A DNA stretch of 64,000 bases, taken from Bradyrhizobium vignae. GTDB taxonomy: Bacteria; Pseudomonadota; Alphaproteobacteria; Rhizobiales; Xanthobacteraceae. Under the pieces are notes generated by a model that did not search any database, was not told the origin of the DNA, and saw nothing but the letters and a program-made list of their open reading frames with translations. Made by a program: the position numbers and the translations under genes. Below, piece by piece: positions 8,157-18,684 of this stretch. Where the stretch lies: NCBI RefSeq assembly GCF_004114425.1, contig NZ_RDQF01000012.1, positions 1 to 64,000 on the forward strand, in the 5' to 3' direction. Each line of letters starts with the position of its first letter. Position 1 is the first letter of the stretch.

Positions 8157-10523
8157 TCAGATCGCCGGCTTGTCCGTGCCCTGCAACTTGCCGTGCAGGT
8201 TGATCAGCCACATCGCCGTCGGCCTGAGGATGAAGAGGTCGGCGACGAGGGCCATGACCATCGAGAAGGCGCTGAGCCAGCCGAACAGCCGCAGCGACGG
8301 CAGATCGGAGAACACGGTGACGACGAGGCCGCAGGCCAGCACCACCGTGGTCAGGATCAGCGCAGGTCCCACCAGCACGGTCGCCCGCTCCACCGCGAGA
8401 GCCGAGCCGACGCCCGGCTTGCTCTCGAGTCTCAGGCGGTTGAGGAAGTGGATGGTGGCGCTGAGGCCCAAACCGAACGAGACGGTGAGTGCGACGACGC
8501 TGGCGAATTGCAGCCCCTCGCCCATCGCCCATAGCACCGTTCCCGACATCACGACCGGGAAGATGCCGGGCAGGATGCAGGCGAGCATAACCACCCAGGA
8601 GCGGAAGGCGAGGCCGATGAAGATCGCGACCAGCGCGAATTCGACGGTGAGGCCGCGATTCAGCTTCTCGATCATGTTGGCCGAATTGCGCGCCGCGATG
8701 GCGGCAAGGCCGGTCACCGCGACCTCGTAGCCGGGGTGCTTCTTGCGGACGGCGTCGAGCTCGGTGTCGAGCTTGTCCACGATCGGCAGGAGCTGGCTCG
8801 AATCCTTGTCCGGCACGCGGCCGGCGACAACGACGGCATCCTGCTCGGCGTCGATGAAACGCCGCACCAGATGCTCGGGAATGACGTTGACGTATTCCTT
8901 CAACGTCGCGACGTCGGTGCTTCCGGCCTTTTCCGCGAGCCAGCGGCGCAGGGTCTCGAGCGACCAGACGTTGCCGACGCCGGCCGCCTTCTCCACGGTC
9001 GCGTGCACGTCGGCGATGGTCTGCAGCGTCTCCGGCGAATACAGCGATTCGCCCTTCGGGAACACGATCAGCACGTTGACGGGATTTGCGCCGGTGAGCT
9101 TGGCATCCAAGCGGTCGCTGGCGGCAACCGCCTGGCGCTTGTCCGGCACCTGATCGGCGAGCCGGTAGCGCGGCTCCAGATTGGCATAGATGACGCCGAG
9201 GCCACCGACGAACAGCACCGCGATCAGGCTGAACAGGCCGGGACGGCCGACCATGCGCACCGCGATCCAATAGCAGAAATTGCGCAGCGCCTGGACGCCG
9301 GCATCGGCGCCCTGGAACTTGACCGCAAAGACCTTCTCGTTGCGCACGAACAGCACGCCGAACACCGGCACAAGCGACAGCACGGCGACCAGCGCGATGA
9401 TGGTGGCGGCGAGCCCGGCTTCGCCGAACTTGCGGATCAAATCGGAGTCGGAGAATTGCAGCGCGATGAAGGAAATGCCCGCGGTGCCGTGCGTCAGCAC
9501 GCAGGCCGGGCCGACCACCAGCACCGCGTTCTTGAACGCGGTGAACTTGTCCTGGCCTGCAATCAGCCGGTCGCGCGCAGCGAAGGTGAGCTGCATCGAG
9601 TCGGAGAAGCTGATGACCATGATGAGCGGCGTCATCACGTTCAGGAACATGTTCAGATTGAAATTGGCCCAGCCGAGCGCGCCGAGAGCCAGCAGGATCG
9701 CGATCATCGGCGGGAACGCCGCCGCGACCATGAACGAGATCTTGCGGAAGAAGATGATGGCGATGACACAGCCGGCGAGGATGCCGAGGATGTTGTAGGT
9801 CAGCCCGTCACGCTCGACGGCATTGCGGATCTCGAGCTGCATCACCGGCACGCCCGAGAGCTGTACGTTGAGCCCGGTGTCGCTGAGATCCTCCTTGATC
9901 AGCCCGCGGATGTCGCCGACGGTCTTGGTCAGCTTGTTGGAGCCGACGACTTCCGGATCGAGCGAGAGCACGATCAGCGCCAGCGTGCCGTCCTCCGACA
10001 GCAGCTTGCCGCGGATGATCTCGTTGTTCTTGACGGTCTCGATGAACTTGTCATAGGCCGCGCCCTCCGGCAGCTCGGCCGGGAACAGCGCCGCCGGCAG
10101 CTTGCCCGGGGCCGGCGCCTGGCGTGCCGAGAACAGCGAAACGAGGCCACGCGTGCCCTCGACCAGTTGCAGGTCGGTGACGAAGTCGCGCAGCTTCTCC
10201 AGGTTGTTCCGCTCCAGCAGGGTCTTGCCCTCGACCACGACAAGGACGTCGAACTCCTCGGCCGGGAACTTCTTGGTCACCTCTTCGTATTGGCGGAATT
10301 CGCGGGTGTTGGAGCGGAATAGCTGCGACAGCGAATCATCGATCTTGATGCGCTGGATGCCGAACACCGCGCCGACGATCAGGGCAAGCAGGACGATGCA
10401 GGAGACAATCGGCGCCCGGACGGCGACCAGCCCGAGCCGCTCCAGCCCGAAGGCGATCGAGGACGCAGGTCCCTGCTCGACCTTGTCGACATGAACCTCA
10501 TTCTCGCTGTGCTTTTCGAGCAT
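8157..10523 (-). CDS. hpnN: HpnN, hopanoid RND-type transporter
   Basis: A large MMPL/RND-family inner-membrane protein. HpnN of Rhodopseudomonas is known to be needed to move hopanoids to the outer membrane. The 788-residue form starts at the ATG at 10523 (MLEKHSENEVHVD); the open frame reaches further upstream, but that part overlaps eutC. A first membrane helix lies near residue 40, then a large periplasmic loop, a bundle of helices (for example ILGILAGCVIAIIFF), and the pattern repeats in the second half (AIFIGLAFRSWVVMLACILPG). It is the last gene of the eutB-hpnP-eutC-hpnN series, with a 169-base gap after eutC that could hold its own promoter. Confidence 0.93.
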   Translation of the reverse strand: MLEKHSENEVHVDKVEQGPASSIAFGLERLGLVAVRAPIVSCIVLLALIVGAVFGIQRIKIDDSLSQLFRSNTREFRQYEEVTKKFPAEEFDVLVVVEGKTLLERNNLEKLRDFVTDLQLVEGTRGLVSLFSARQAPAPGKLPAALFPAELPEGAAYDKFIETVKNNEIIRGKLLSEDGTLALIVLSLDPEVVGSNKLTKTVGDIRGLIKEDLSDTGLNVQLSGVPVMQLEIRNAVERDGLTYNILGILAGCVIAIIFFRKISFMVAAAFPPMIAILLALGALGWANFNLNMFLNVMTPLIMVISFSDSMQLTFAARDRLIAGQDKFTAFKNAVLVVGPACVLTHGTAGISFIALQFSDSDLIRKFGEAGLAATIIALVAVLSLVPVFGVLFVRNEKVFAVKFQGADAGVQALRNFCYWIAVRMVGRPGLFSLIAVLFVGGLGVIYANLEPRYRLADQVPDKRQAVAASDRLDAKLTGANPVNVLIVFPKGESLYSPETLQTIADVHATVEKAAGVGNVWSLETLRRWLAEKAGSTDVATLKEYVNVIPEHLVRRFIDAEQDAVVVAGRVPDKDSSQLLPIVDKLDTELDAVRKKHPGYEVAVTGLAAIAARNSANMIEKLNRGLTVEFALVAIFIGLAFRSWVVMLACILPGIFPVVMSGTVLWAMGEGLQFASVVALTVSFGLGLSATIHFLNRLRLESKPGVGSALAVERATVLVGPALILTTVVLACGLVVTVFSDLPSLRLFGWLSAFSMVMALVADLFILRPTAMWLINLHGKLQGTDKPAI

Positions 10524-10692
10524 GCTTTGTCCAGTTCCTAAATCGGCTCGGTTTGTGAGCTTATTGCGCCCCGCGAACGGCCTGAAAACGCCATACGGAT
10601 GGGAGGCCCTTGAAAATGCGCGGAAAATCGCCGCACGGGGTTTAGCAGGTCCCGCCATGGTCTCGCAAGCAGGCGCAGGTCGACCAAACCGA

Positions 10693-11511
10693 TCAAGATG
10701 AGGACATTTTGGCCCCCGATTCCGTTCCTTCAGCCGAAGCCGCGCCAAGTCGACGCGGGGGGCGGTCGCCACTTTCGTCCTTCAGCGCCACGCCGGTCAC
10801 CTCTCTGGCCAAGCCCTCCCGGACGAGCCAGGCGATCTTGAGGGCGGCCTCGTCACAGCTCAACCCGGCATGATGGATGTTCGACACGCAATTGCGCTCG
10901 GCATCGGTGCGGCCGGGCTTCGGTGCGAAAGTCAGATAGGCGCCAAGACTGTCGGGTGCCGACAGGCCGGGCCGTTCGCCGATCAGCATCACGACCAAGC
11001 GCGCACCGAGGATCGCGCCGATCTCGTCGCCGAGCGCGACCCGGGCGCCTGAGGCGACGACGACATGGCCGATTGCGACAGCATCTCGCTCCGCAAGCAA
11101 TGGCAACAGGCGCCTCACCACCATCGCAGCATGGTTGTGGACCGCCGCCGCGGACAGGCCGTCTCCGATCACAAGCGCGAGCTGGCACGGCGCGGAGGTG
11201 CTTCGCGCCAGAAGCTGCGCCGAGCCGGGCTCAAGCTGTCGTCCCAGATCCGGCCGCCGCAGATAGTCGCTGCGATCGACCGCTCGGCTCCTCACTTCGG
11301 TCACGGCAAGTCCGAGCGCGCCGAGATCGGCGACCAGACGCGGCGTATCGAAGGCGGCATGCACGGCATCGCGCGCGCGGGCATGGTCCAGCGTGAAATC
11401 AAGCAGCGCACGTGTCGGCATGCTCGCGCCGCTGCGGCCCAGCGCAACGCGCGCGGGCGTGAACGCCCGCAAATCCAGCGTCGGACGACGCAGCGGGACC
11501 GGATCAGACAT
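10693..11511 (-). CDS. eutC: Ethanolamine ammonia-lyase small subunit
   Basis: Beta subunit of the adenosylcobalamin-dependent enzyme that splits ethanolamine into acetaldehyde and ammonia. The 272-residue protein has the family signature in its last third: [18 protein letters not shown], then [18 protein letters not shown], which contribute to the cobalamin and subunit interface in EutC. It begins only six bases after the hpnP stop, so the two are almost certainly cotranscribed. It is separated from eutB by hpnP, an unusual split for a heteromeric enzyme. Confidence 0.94.
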   Translation of the reverse strand: MSDPVPLRRPTLDLRAFTPARVALGRSGASMPTRALLDFTLDHARARDAVHAAFDTPRLVADLGALGLAVTEVRSRAVDRSDYLRRPDLGRQLEPGSAQLLARSTSAPCQLALVIGDGLSAAAVHNHAAMVVRRLLPLLAERDAVAIGHVVVASGARVALGDEIGAILGARLVVMLIGERPGLSAPDSLGAYLTFAPKPGRTDAERNCVSNIHHAGLSCDEAALKIAWLVREGLAREVTGVALKDESGDRPPRRLGAASAEGTESGAKMSSS

Positions 11512-11517
11512 GTCGCA

Positions 11518-13104
11518 TCATTCGGCGGGAACGGCGGCCTCGCGCAGCCGGATCGAATAATTCGAAGCGTTCTGCTTGCCGCTCGAGGCCGCGCGCGCGA
11601 AGGTGATGAGGTGATGCGCGATCGTGGCGCAGCCGATCAAGCCTTCGAGATCGCCGCGCTTGATGCGTCCCAGCGCGAACTTCCAGAACACGCGCTTGTA
11701 ATCGCCAAGCACGCCGACCTTCCAGAAAATGTTGCGCAGCATGACGAGGCCGCGCTTGATGTTGGGCCAAGTCTTCATCTCCGGTGCCACTGGCACCTTG
11801 AGTCGGTTGGCATAGGTGTAATCGCACTGATGCTGATAGCGCGCATAGACCTTCTCGGGCGCGTAGGCGACCTCCATGCAATGCTTCCAGGACGAGACGA
11901 CCTCGTCATAGGGCAGCAGGAATTCGACGTTGGAATCGCGACCCTCGTCATCGACCAATCGTCCCTCGCGCTCCAGCCGGTCCCACAGCGGCGTCTTCGG
12001 CAGCGCCTGGAGCAGGTTGATGGTGAGCAGCGGAATCCGGGACTCCTCGACGAAGGCGAGCAGTGCGTCCGAGGTGTTCGGCTTGTCGGTGTCGAGCCCC
12101 ATGATGATGCCCGAGACCACCTCCATGCCGTAGGAGTTGATGGTGCGCACGCCCTCCAGGATCGGGACCATCATGTTGTGGTCCTTGTGCATCGCATGCA
12201 ATGCATCCGGATCCGGCGTCTCGATGCCGCAGAAGATGGTGATGAAATAGGCCTCGCGCATCTTCTCGAGGATCTCGGGCCGCTTGGCGATGTTGAGCGT
12301 CGCCTCGCAGGCGAGCCGCACCACGTAGCCGGTTTTCTTCTGCCATTCGATCAGATGCGGCAGCAGGTCCATCGCCGCCTTGCGGTTGCCGATGAAATTG
12401 TCGTCCACGAAATAGATCGTGTCGGTCATGCCGCATTCGCGCAGCCGATCGAGCTCGGCGATGATCTGCTCCGGTGTCTTGATCCGCGGATTGCGGCCGT
12501 AGAGGCCCGGGATGTCGCAGAACTCACACTGATAGGGACAGCCGCTGGAATACTGGATGCTGCCGAGAAAGTATTTCTTCACGTCGGCGAGTTCGTAAGC
12601 GGGGATCGGGAATTCCGTCATCGGCACCCGGTCCTTGGTGGTGAGGACCACCTGTTCGTCAGGACGCGAGGTATCGCGCGACAGAATCTCGATCAGCTGG
12701 TTGGTGGCGTCGCCGAGCTCGCCGACATGCAGATAGTCGAACGACGGATAATAGTCGGGGCAGGCGCTGACGGAGGGACCGCCGAGCGCGACCGGGAGAT
12801 CGAATTCATGGGCGCGGCGGCAGATGTCGTTCATCTGCTGGCGCTGGATGTGCATGCCGCTGACGAAGACGGCTTCCGCCCATTCGAACTCCTCCTTCGT
12901 CGTGCGGCGCAGATTCTCGTCGACGAATTTGACCTGCCAGTCCTGCGGCAGATAGGCGGAGATCAGCAACAGCCCCTGCGGCGGCATGAAGGCGCGGACG
13001 CCATCGGTCAGGGGATAGGAATACTCGAATGTACCGAAGGACGAGGTGTAGCGTGGAAATACACAGAGAATCCGCCGGGACGTTCCGTTGCTTTCAGCTC
13101 GCAT
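11518..13104 (-). CDS. hpnP: HpnP, C-2 hopanoid methylase (B12-binding radical SAM)
   Basis: Adds a methyl group at C-2 of hopanoids, giving the 2-methylhopanoids used as biomarkers. The layout fits a class B radical SAM methylase: an N-terminal B12-binding fold (residues about 10-145, with GGPSVSACPDYYP and LHVGEL), then the radical SAM cluster motif C189-x3-C193-x2-C196 (SSGCPYQCEFCDIPGLYGR), followed by a TIM-barrel and helical C-terminus. I chose the ATG at 13104 because it follows a good GGGGGAG ribosome site; the frame is open to 13188 but those residues do not look like the family. It lies between eutB and eutC. The HpnP assignment rather than another B12 radical SAM rests on length, motif context and the nearby hopanoid genes. 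Confidence 0.9.
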   Translation of the reverse strand: MRAESNGTSRRILCVFPRYTSSFGTFEYSYPLTDGVRAFMPPQGLLLISAYLPQDWQVKFVDENLRRTTKEEFEWAEAVFVSGMHIQRQQMNDICRRAHEFDLPVALGGPSVSACPDYYPSFDYLHVGELGDATNQLIEILSRDTSRPDEQVVLTTKDRVPMTEFPIPAYELADVKKYFLGSIQYSSGCPYQCEFCDIPGLYGRNPRIKTPEQIIAELDRLRECGMTDTIYFVDDNFIGNRKAAMDLLPHLIEWQKKTGYVVRLACEATLNIAKRPEILEKMREAYFITIFCGIETPDPDALHAMHKDHNMMVPILEGVRTINSYGMEVVSGIIMGLDTDKPNTSDALLAFVEESRIPLLTINLLQALPKTPLWDRLEREGRLVDDEGRDSNVEFLLPYDEVVSSWKHCMEVAYAPEKVYARYQHQCDYTYANRLKVPVAPEMKTWPNIKRGLVMLRNIFWKVGVLGDYKRVFWKFALGRIKRGDLEGLIGCATIAHHLITFARAASSGKQNASNYSIRLREAAVPAE

Positions 13105-13262
13105 CAAAGCTCCCCCGCCACGCTCGACCGATGGTGCGACAATTGCCAGCCATGCACATAGGCTAACGCTGTCGCCGGAATTTCTCAATATTGTGGCGCA
13201 AGCATAATTCCGGAAGGCGCCGATGGTTTCCTAGGCAGGGAGAGCTGGCACCTGCCGCCGCC

Positions 13263-14645
13263 TCATGCGATCAGCCGCGAGGCAAAATCGGGCAGCAGGC
13301 CTGCATCGCCGGCAAGACGGAAATCGGCGCCTGCAATGCCCGAGCCCGCCAGCCAGTCGTCGAATTCCGGCGCGCGGCGCAAACCGAAGACGTCGCGGAC
13401 ATAGAGTGCGTCGTGAAAAGACGTCGACTGGTAGTTCAGCATGACGTCGTCTGCGCCGGGGACGCCCATGACGAAGGTGACGCCGGCGGCGGCGAGCAGC
13501 GTCAGGAGATTGTCCATGTCGTCCTGGTCCGCCTCGGCATGGTTGGTGTAGCAGATGTCGACCCCGAGCGGCAGGCCGAGCAGCTTGCCACAGAAATGAT
13601 CCTCAAGTCCCGCCCGGATGATTTCCTTGCCGTCATAGAGATATTCCGGTCCGATGAAGCCGACCACGCTGTTGACGAGCAGCGGATCAAAGGCGCGAGC
13701 AACCGCATAGGCGCGCGCCTCGCAAGTCTGCTGATCGACGCCGTGATGGGCGCCCGCCGAGAGCGCCGAGCCCTGGCCGGTCTCGAAATACATCACGTTC
13801 TGCCCGACGGTGCCGCGCCGCAGCGACAGTCCGGCCTGCTTCGCCTCTTTCAGAAGCGCGAGATCGATGCCGAAACTGCGGTTGGCGGCCTCCGTGCCGG
13901 CGACCGACTGGAAGACGAGGTCGACCGGGGCGCCCTGCCCGATCAGCGACAGCGTCGTCGTGACATGGGTCAGCACGCAGCCTTGCGTCGGGATCTTCAG
14001 CCGCGCGATGATCTCGTCGAGCAGCCGCAGCAATTGCGCAATGACGGTGGGATCGTCGCTCGCGGGATTGATGCCGATACAGGCATCGCCGGCTCCCAGC
14101 AGGATGCCGTCGAGGATCGAGGCGGTGATGCCTCTGGCGTCGTCGAACGGATGATTGGGCTGCAGCCGCGTGCTCATCCGTCCCTTTAGCCCGATGGTGT
14201 TGCGGAAGGCGGTGGTGACCTCGCATTTCCGCGCCGCCAGGATCAGATCCTGGTTGCGCATCAGCTTTGACACCGCGGCCGCCATTTCCGGCGTGATGCC
14301 GCCTGCCAGCTTGCGCAGCACCTCGGGCGTTGCGGCGTCCGACAGCAGCCAGTCGCGGAAAGCTCCGACCGTCAGCGAGGCCACCGGCGCGAAGGCCTTG
14401 GCGTCATGGCTGTCGATGACGAGGCGGGTGACTTCGTCAAGCTCATAGGGGACGACAGCTTCCTGCAGGAACTGGCCGAGCGGCACATCCGCAAGCGCCA
14501 TCCGTGCCGCGATCATCTGCGCGGCGGTGTCGGCGGCAACCCCGGCCAGCCGGTCGCCGGAACGCGGCGGCGTTGCCTTGGCGAGCAGGTCGCGCAGATC
14601 CGGAAACGCGTAGCTCGTGGCGTCGATGGTATGTCGGTAGACCAA
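13263..14645 (-). CDS. eutB: Ethanolamine ammonia-lyase large subunit
   Basis: Alpha subunit of the B12-dependent ethanolamine ammonia-lyase; the barrel that holds ethanolamine. The 460 residues cover the whole family, with conserved LQPNHPFDDARGITASILDG, GDACIGINPASDD and NVMYFETGQGSALSAGAHHG segments. The start is a TTG at 14645 with a strong GGAGG five bases upstream. No carboxysome-like eut shell genes or eutR are present, so ethanolamine is used in a simple cytosolic route or for linked polar-head metabolism. It heads the eutB-hpnP-eutC-hpnN set. Confidence 0.94.
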   Translation of the reverse strand: MVYRHTIDATSYAFPDLRDLLAKATPPRSGDRLAGVAADTAAQMIAARMALADVPLGQFLQEAVVPYELDEVTRLVIDSHDAKAFAPVASLTVGAFRDWLLSDAATPEVLRKLAGGITPEMAAAVSKLMRNQDLILAARKCEVTTAFRNTIGLKGRMSTRLQPNHPFDDARGITASILDGILLGAGDACIGINPASDDPTVIAQLLRLLDEIIARLKIPTQGCVLTHVTTTLSLIGQGAPVDLVFQSVAGTEAANRSFGIDLALLKEAKQAGLSLRRGTVGQNVMYFETGQGSALSAGAHHGVDQQTCEARAYAVARAFDPLLVNSVVGFIGPEYLYDGKEIIRAGLEDHFCGKLLGLPLGVDICYTNHAEADQDDMDNLLTLLAAAGVTFVMGVPGADDVMLNYQSTSFHDALYVRDVFGLRRAPEFDDWLAGSGIAGADFRLAGDAGLLPDFASRLIA

Positions 14646-14868
14646 GGGTGCCTCCGGGGTTCATCGGCCAATGGCCGACTCCAGGACTATCGTGAAACTA
14701 TACCTTCGGATCAAGACGCTGAGATATCTTACGTTTCGTTCGACCTAAGACGAAGGCAGCCGACGGACGCATTAACGTCGCGTCCATCTTCGTTCTGCAT
14801 AGTTTTGCATCAATTTTACACGACCGCGCTCACCTCCCGCCTCAAGCTCATCCGGGCCCTCGAACACC

Positions 14869-16608
14869 ATGACAATTGACCGATCTGGGAATGCCACCGC
14901 CCTGGCAGGCCGTTTCACGCTTGCCACCAAGCTCTACGCGATCTTCGCGCTGTTCGCGCTGCTGACGGCGGCGATCGCGATGCTGTCCGACTACAACAGC
15001 CGCCGCAGCGCCGAGCTGATCAGCGCGATCGAGACGGCGAACGCCGCCGCGCTCAACGTCGAGCGCGTCAACTCGCTGGTCTATGCGGTCGTGATGGAAT
15101 CGCGCGGCGTCTACATGTCGACCGAGCCGTCGCTGGTGCAGAAGTACGGCGAGGGCCTGCTCAAGTTCAATGCCCAGATCCTCGACGTCGTGAAGCGCTG
15201 GGAGACCATCGTCAAAGCCGACGATGCCGAGCAGTTTGCAACCTTCAAGAAGCGCATCGAGCAGTTCGTCGAGTTCCGCAAGGAGCTGGTGCGCCGCGGC
15301 GTCGAGATCAATGCGGCCGCGGGCCGCGAATGGGGCGACAATGACGCCAATCGCAGCGTGCGCTCGGCCCTGAACAAGGATCTCGAGGCGCTGTCCAAGG
15401 TCTATGCCGAGCGCGCCAGGCAGATCGCGCAGCAGACCGAAACCAATCGCGAATTGTCGTTCTTGCTGACCTGCCTCGGCGGCCTGGCGCTCGCCCTCGT
15501 CGTGATCGGCATCGTCATCATCGCCCGCTCGATCGCCCGGCCGCTCGCCTCGATCACCGCCACCATCAAGCAGGTCGCCGACGGTGCCGAAAACGTCGTG
15601 GTGCCGCACTCGGACCGCGCCGACGAGATCGGCGCCCTCGCCCGCGCGATCCAGGTGTTCCAGGAGGCCATGGGCCGAAACCGCAACCTCGCCTCGCAAG
15701 TGTCGCAAGACGCAGCCGCGCGCGAGGAGCGCGCCCGCCACATCGAACGATCGGTCGAGGAATTCCGCGGGGTGATCGGCGCCATCATGCACGGCCTCAG
15801 CGACAACGCGCAGGTCATGCGCGAGACCGCACAGACCATCACGCGTGTCACTGCGGATGCGAGCAGCCGCGCCGGCACCGCGGCGAACGCCACCGAGCAG
15901 GCCTCACACAACGTCTCGGCGGTCGCGAGCGCCGCCGAGGAGCTGTCGGCCTCGGTGGAAGAGATCGGGCGCCAGGTGCGGCAATCGGCCGGTGCGGTCG
16001 AGCAGACCGGCCAGCGCACCGAGAAGTCGATCTCCGAGATCGAGAGCCTCGCCGCGGCCACGCAACGCATCGACGGCGTGCTCAACCTGATCCAGGCGAT
16101 CGCCGAGCAGACCAATCTGCTCGCGCTGAATGCCACCATCGAGGCCGCGCGCGCCGGCGATGCCGGCCGCGGCTTTGCCGTGGTCGCTCATGAAGTGAAG
16201 GCGCTCGCGGGCCAGACCGCCAAGGCCACGGCCGAAATCAGCGAGAACGTCTCGATGATCCAGGCCTCCACGCGCAATGCGGTCGACGCCGTGCGCGAGA
16301 TCGGCGGCGCGGTCCGCGAGATCAACGAGGTCACCTCGGCGATCGCCGGCGCCGTCGACCAGCAGGACGCCGCCACGCGCGAGATCTCCTCCAACGCGCA
16401 AAGCGCTGCGCAGGGGAACGAGACGCTCGTGGCGAACATCACCTCGCTGCGCGATGCTATCGGCGAGACCGACACGGCGGCAGCCTCCGTGCTGACGGCG
16501 GCGAGCAGCCTGACCGCGACGGCGGACACGCTATCGCGGGAAGTCGAGACGTTCTTCCAGAACCTGCGCTCGGGAGCCACGGACGGCCGCATCGCCAAGT
16601 CGGGATAG
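14869..16608 (+). CDS. Methyl-accepting chemotaxis protein
   Basis: A 579-residue membrane chemoreceptor. TM1 lies at about residues 20-40, a helical periplasmic sensor spans to about 195, TM2 follows ([20 protein letters not shown]), then a HAMP domain (about 215-270) and a long cytoplasmic signalling coiled coil. The hairpin tip that binds CheA/CheW is intact ([20 protein letters not shown] near residue 410). No CheR-docking pentapeptide is obvious at the C-terminus. The ligand is unknown. The gene is divergent from eutB and the two share a 220-base promoter region. Confidence 0.95.
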   Translation: MTIDRSGNATALAGRFTLATKLYAIFALFALLTAAIAMLSDYNSRRSAELISAIETANAAALNVERVNSLVYAVVMESRGVYMSTEPSLVQKYGEGLLKFNAQILDVVKRWETIVKADDAEQFATFKKRIEQFVEFRKELVRRGVEINAAAGREWGDNDANRSVRSALNKDLEALSKVYAERARQIAQQTETNRELSFLLTCLGGLALALVVIGIVIIARSIARPLASITATIKQVADGAENVVVPHSDRADEIGALARAIQVFQEAMGRNRNLASQVSQDAAAREERARHIERSVEEFRGVIGAIMHGLSDNAQVMRETAQTITRVTADASSRAGTAANATEQASHNVSAVASAAEELSASVEEIGRQVRQSAGAVEQTGQRTEKSISEIESLAAATQRIDGVLNLIQAIAEQTNLLALNATIEAARAGDAGRGFAVVAHEVKALAGQTAKATAEISENVSMIQASTRNAVDAVREIGGAVREINEVTSAIAGAVDQQDAATREISSNAQSAAQGNETLVANITSLRDAIGETDTAAASVLTAASSLTATADTLSREVETFFQNLRSGATDGRIAKSG

Positions 16609-16992
16609 CGGCCGCCAAGCGGGCCGCGTCAAACAAAAACTTGAAAAACAACCCCATGCACAGTAGGCCAGCACAGGTTTTTCAATGGCTTAGCGACGCA
16701 CTCGCATGTCTACTGATTCTACGAAATAGATTTTGACTCGTCGGGCAAAACACCGGCATCATGTCATCATGGAAACACGCGCTGTACGGCCCTGTTCGCC
16801 ATGGTGATCGGGGGCGCGCAAGTCTTGCCAAAGTGGCCGCGTCTCGTCGGCTCTGCCGCCAAAACCTGAAGCGACCGTTTAGCCTCGGCAAGTCGGCGAT
16901 GGGCCAAGCCTGACGAGCCGGTCGGCAGCTCAGGATGCCCCCCGGAACTGCCAAGCCGCTGGAGCTGAATCTGGTTCTTCACCGAGAACCGA
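16609..16992. repeat. Intergenic region with an interspersed repeat
   Basis: Between the convergent receptor genes. A GCGGCC/GGCCGC stem just after 16608 may act as a weak terminator. The segment 16620-16770 (AT-rich runs and the tcgggcaaaacaccgg piece at 16741-16756) looks like a dispersed repeat: its reverse complement recurs at 565-580. No gene is supported here. Confidence 0.5.
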
Positions 16993-18684
16993 TCAGGCGC
17001 GAACGGTGCGCAGGAAATGCGCGACCTCCTCCCTGAGACGTGTCGAGTCGCGCGACAACAGCCCGGCGGATGACAGAAGCTGAGCCGACGCGCTGCCCGT
17101 TTCGGCTGCGCCGCGTTGCACGTTGGCGACTCCGGCGCTGACGCCGCCGGTGCCTTGGGCCGCCTGCTGGATGTTGCGAGCGATCTCGTGCGTCGCCGCG
17201 CCCTGCTGCTCCACCGCGGCAGCGACGGCCGTTGCGATTTCTGACATTCTGGAAATGGTGCCGCTGATATCAGTGATGGCTGCGACCGATTTTTCGGTGG
17301 CCGCCTGCATGCTTCCGACCTGCTGGCCGATCTCTTCAGTGGCCTTCGCCGTCTGTTCGGCCAAGGCCTTGACCTCGCTCGCCACGACCGCGAAGCCGCG
17401 ACCGGCATCACCTGCACGCGCCGCCTCGATCGTCGCGTTGAGCGCCAGGAGATTGGTTTGGCCCGCAATGCTGTTGATGAGATCGACTACGTCGCCAATT
17501 CGTGCGGCTGCCTGCGCGAGACGCTCGATCTGTTCGTTCGTGATCTCGGCCTGTCGCACGGCCTCATCCGCGATGCGCGAAGATTCCTGTACCTGGCGGC
17601 CGACTTCTCCCACCGATGCCGCCAATTCTTCGGACGCGGACGCCACCGACTGGACATTGGTCGTCGCTTCCTCGGAGGCGGCAGCGACGCCGGCCACTAC
17701 ATCTTGGGTACGCTCGGCCGTCGCCCTCAGCGTGCCCGCCGATGCCTCGAGCTGGCTGGACGCAGAGGAGACCGTCTGAACGATTTCGCCCACCGCACCT
17801 TCGAATGCGTCGGCAAGGCGGTGCATCTCGCGCCTCCGGAGCTCGGCCTGTTGGTGCTCCTGCTCGGCTCGCGCCTCCTCTGCATCCTTCTTGGCGATCA
17901 GCGCCTCCTTGAACACCTGCAGCGCATCGGCCATCTGGCCGATCTCGGTGCGCTCGCCTTGATGGGTTACTTCTGCGGATAGATCGCCGGCGCTGAGGGC
18001 CCGCATCGGCGAGACGATTGCGTTGATGCCTTGCGATACGGTTCTCATCACGAAAAAGGCAACGAGGGCGCCGAGGAGTCCGGCGATCGTCACTGTCGCC
18101 ACGAGGGTCTTGACCGCGCTAATGTAGGCGATTGCGGCCTCGGCTCCCGCAGCGTCCGCGCCCTTGTTGTTGAGATCAATAGCACTCGCCAGGACCTTAT
18201 CCGCGTCGAGGCCAATGGGATTCACGTTTCTGCTGTTGAGATCGTTGGCCTCTTGAGGAAAACGACCAGCCGCAGCACGCGACAGAATCAGCACCTCCTG
18301 AGCGCCCTTCATGTAATCGTTCCAGAGGCCGCTCCATTCATCAAAGAGTGCACGCTCCTGCGGACTGGAGATGAGCTTCTTGTAGTCCGCAATGTTTTGC
18401 GCCATCCTTTCGGCGATTGTCTCGATGCGCTTATCAAGGTCCGCCTTGTCCTGCGCACGGTCGAACAAAAGATGCTGCCGCACCGCGTTGCGGTAAGTAA
18501 TGGTGGTAGCGCGCAACTCGCCGATCACGCGGACGCTCGGAAGCCAATTGCTCCGGATGTCGACGACCGCTGCGTTGATCACCTGCATATTCCAGACGGC
18601 GAAAACGCCGGTGCCGATCAGAGCCAGCAAGAGGCCGGAAACGACCGCGGTAATCTTCGTTCGTATCGAGATGTTGGAAAACAT
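16993..18684 (-). CDS. Methyl-accepting chemotaxis protein with four-helix-bundle sensor
   Basis: A second chemoreceptor, 563 residues from the ATG at 18684 ([10 protein letters not shown]). TM1 is at about 10-31, a four-helix-bundle periplasmic sensor runs to about 185, TM2 is at about 190-212, HAMP follows with the SAGDLSAEV turn, then the signalling domain with the conserved tip ([20 protein letters not shown]). The open frame extends upstream to 18798, but those residues do not fit a membrane anchor. It is convergent with the receptor at 14869-16608 and only distantly similar to it outside the signalling domain, so it is probably not a recent duplicate. Confidence 0.95.
   Translation of the reverse strand: MFSNISIRTKITAVVSGLLLALIGTGVFAVWNMQVINAAVVDIRSNWLPSVRVIGELRATTITYRNAVRQHLLFDRAQDKADLDKRIETIAERMAQNIADYKKLISSPQERALFDEWSGLWNDYMKGAQEVLILSRAAAGRFPQEANDLNSRNVNPIGLDADKVLASAIDLNNKGADAAGAEAAIAYISAVKTLVATVTIAGLLGALVAFFVMRTVSQGINAIVSPMRALSAGDLSAEVTHQGERTEIGQMADALQVFKEALIAKKDAEEARAEQEHQQAELRRREMHRLADAFEGAVGEIVQTVSSASSQLEASAGTLRATAERTQDVVAGVAAASEEATTNVQSVASASEELAASVGEVGRQVQESSRIADEAVRQAEITNEQIERLAQAAARIGDVVDLINSIAGQTNLLALNATIEAARAGDAGRGFAVVASEVKALAEQTAKATEEIGQQVGSMQAATEKSVAAITDISGTISRMSEIATAVAAAVEQQGAATHEIARNIQQAAQGTGGVSAGVANVQRGAAETGSASAQLLSSAGLLSRDSTRLREEVAHFLRTVRA

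Noticed and set aside
8736..10322. Plus-strand open frame of 528 codons opposite hpnN
   Set aside because: Antisense shadow of hpnN; translation is Glu/Asp/Arg/His-rich without domains or a ribosome site.
11065..13161. Plus-strand open frame of 698 codons opposite hpnP and eutC
   Set aside because: It spans two well-identified minus-strand genes and their junction, with no recognisable domain.
13105..13262. EcfG-type general-stress promoter (GGAAC ... CGTT) upstream of hpnP
   Set aside because: Such control of hpnP is reported in related bacteria, but no GGAAC with a correctly spaced CGTT is present here; only degenerate GGAAT and distant CGTT occur.
14646..14868. Possible cobalamin riboswitch upstream of eutB
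   Set aside because: I looked for the B12-box core and flanking conserved stems on the minus strand and found none that I could support.
16767..17468. Minus-strand open frame of 233 codons overlapping the receptor 3' end in another frame
   Set aside because: Mostly an out-of-frame reading of the signalling domain; the remainder lies in an intergenic repeat region.
17616..17912. Alternative plus-strand frames inside the second chemoreceptor gene
   Set aside because: They overlap the HAMP and signalling domains of a complete receptor and lack any family features.
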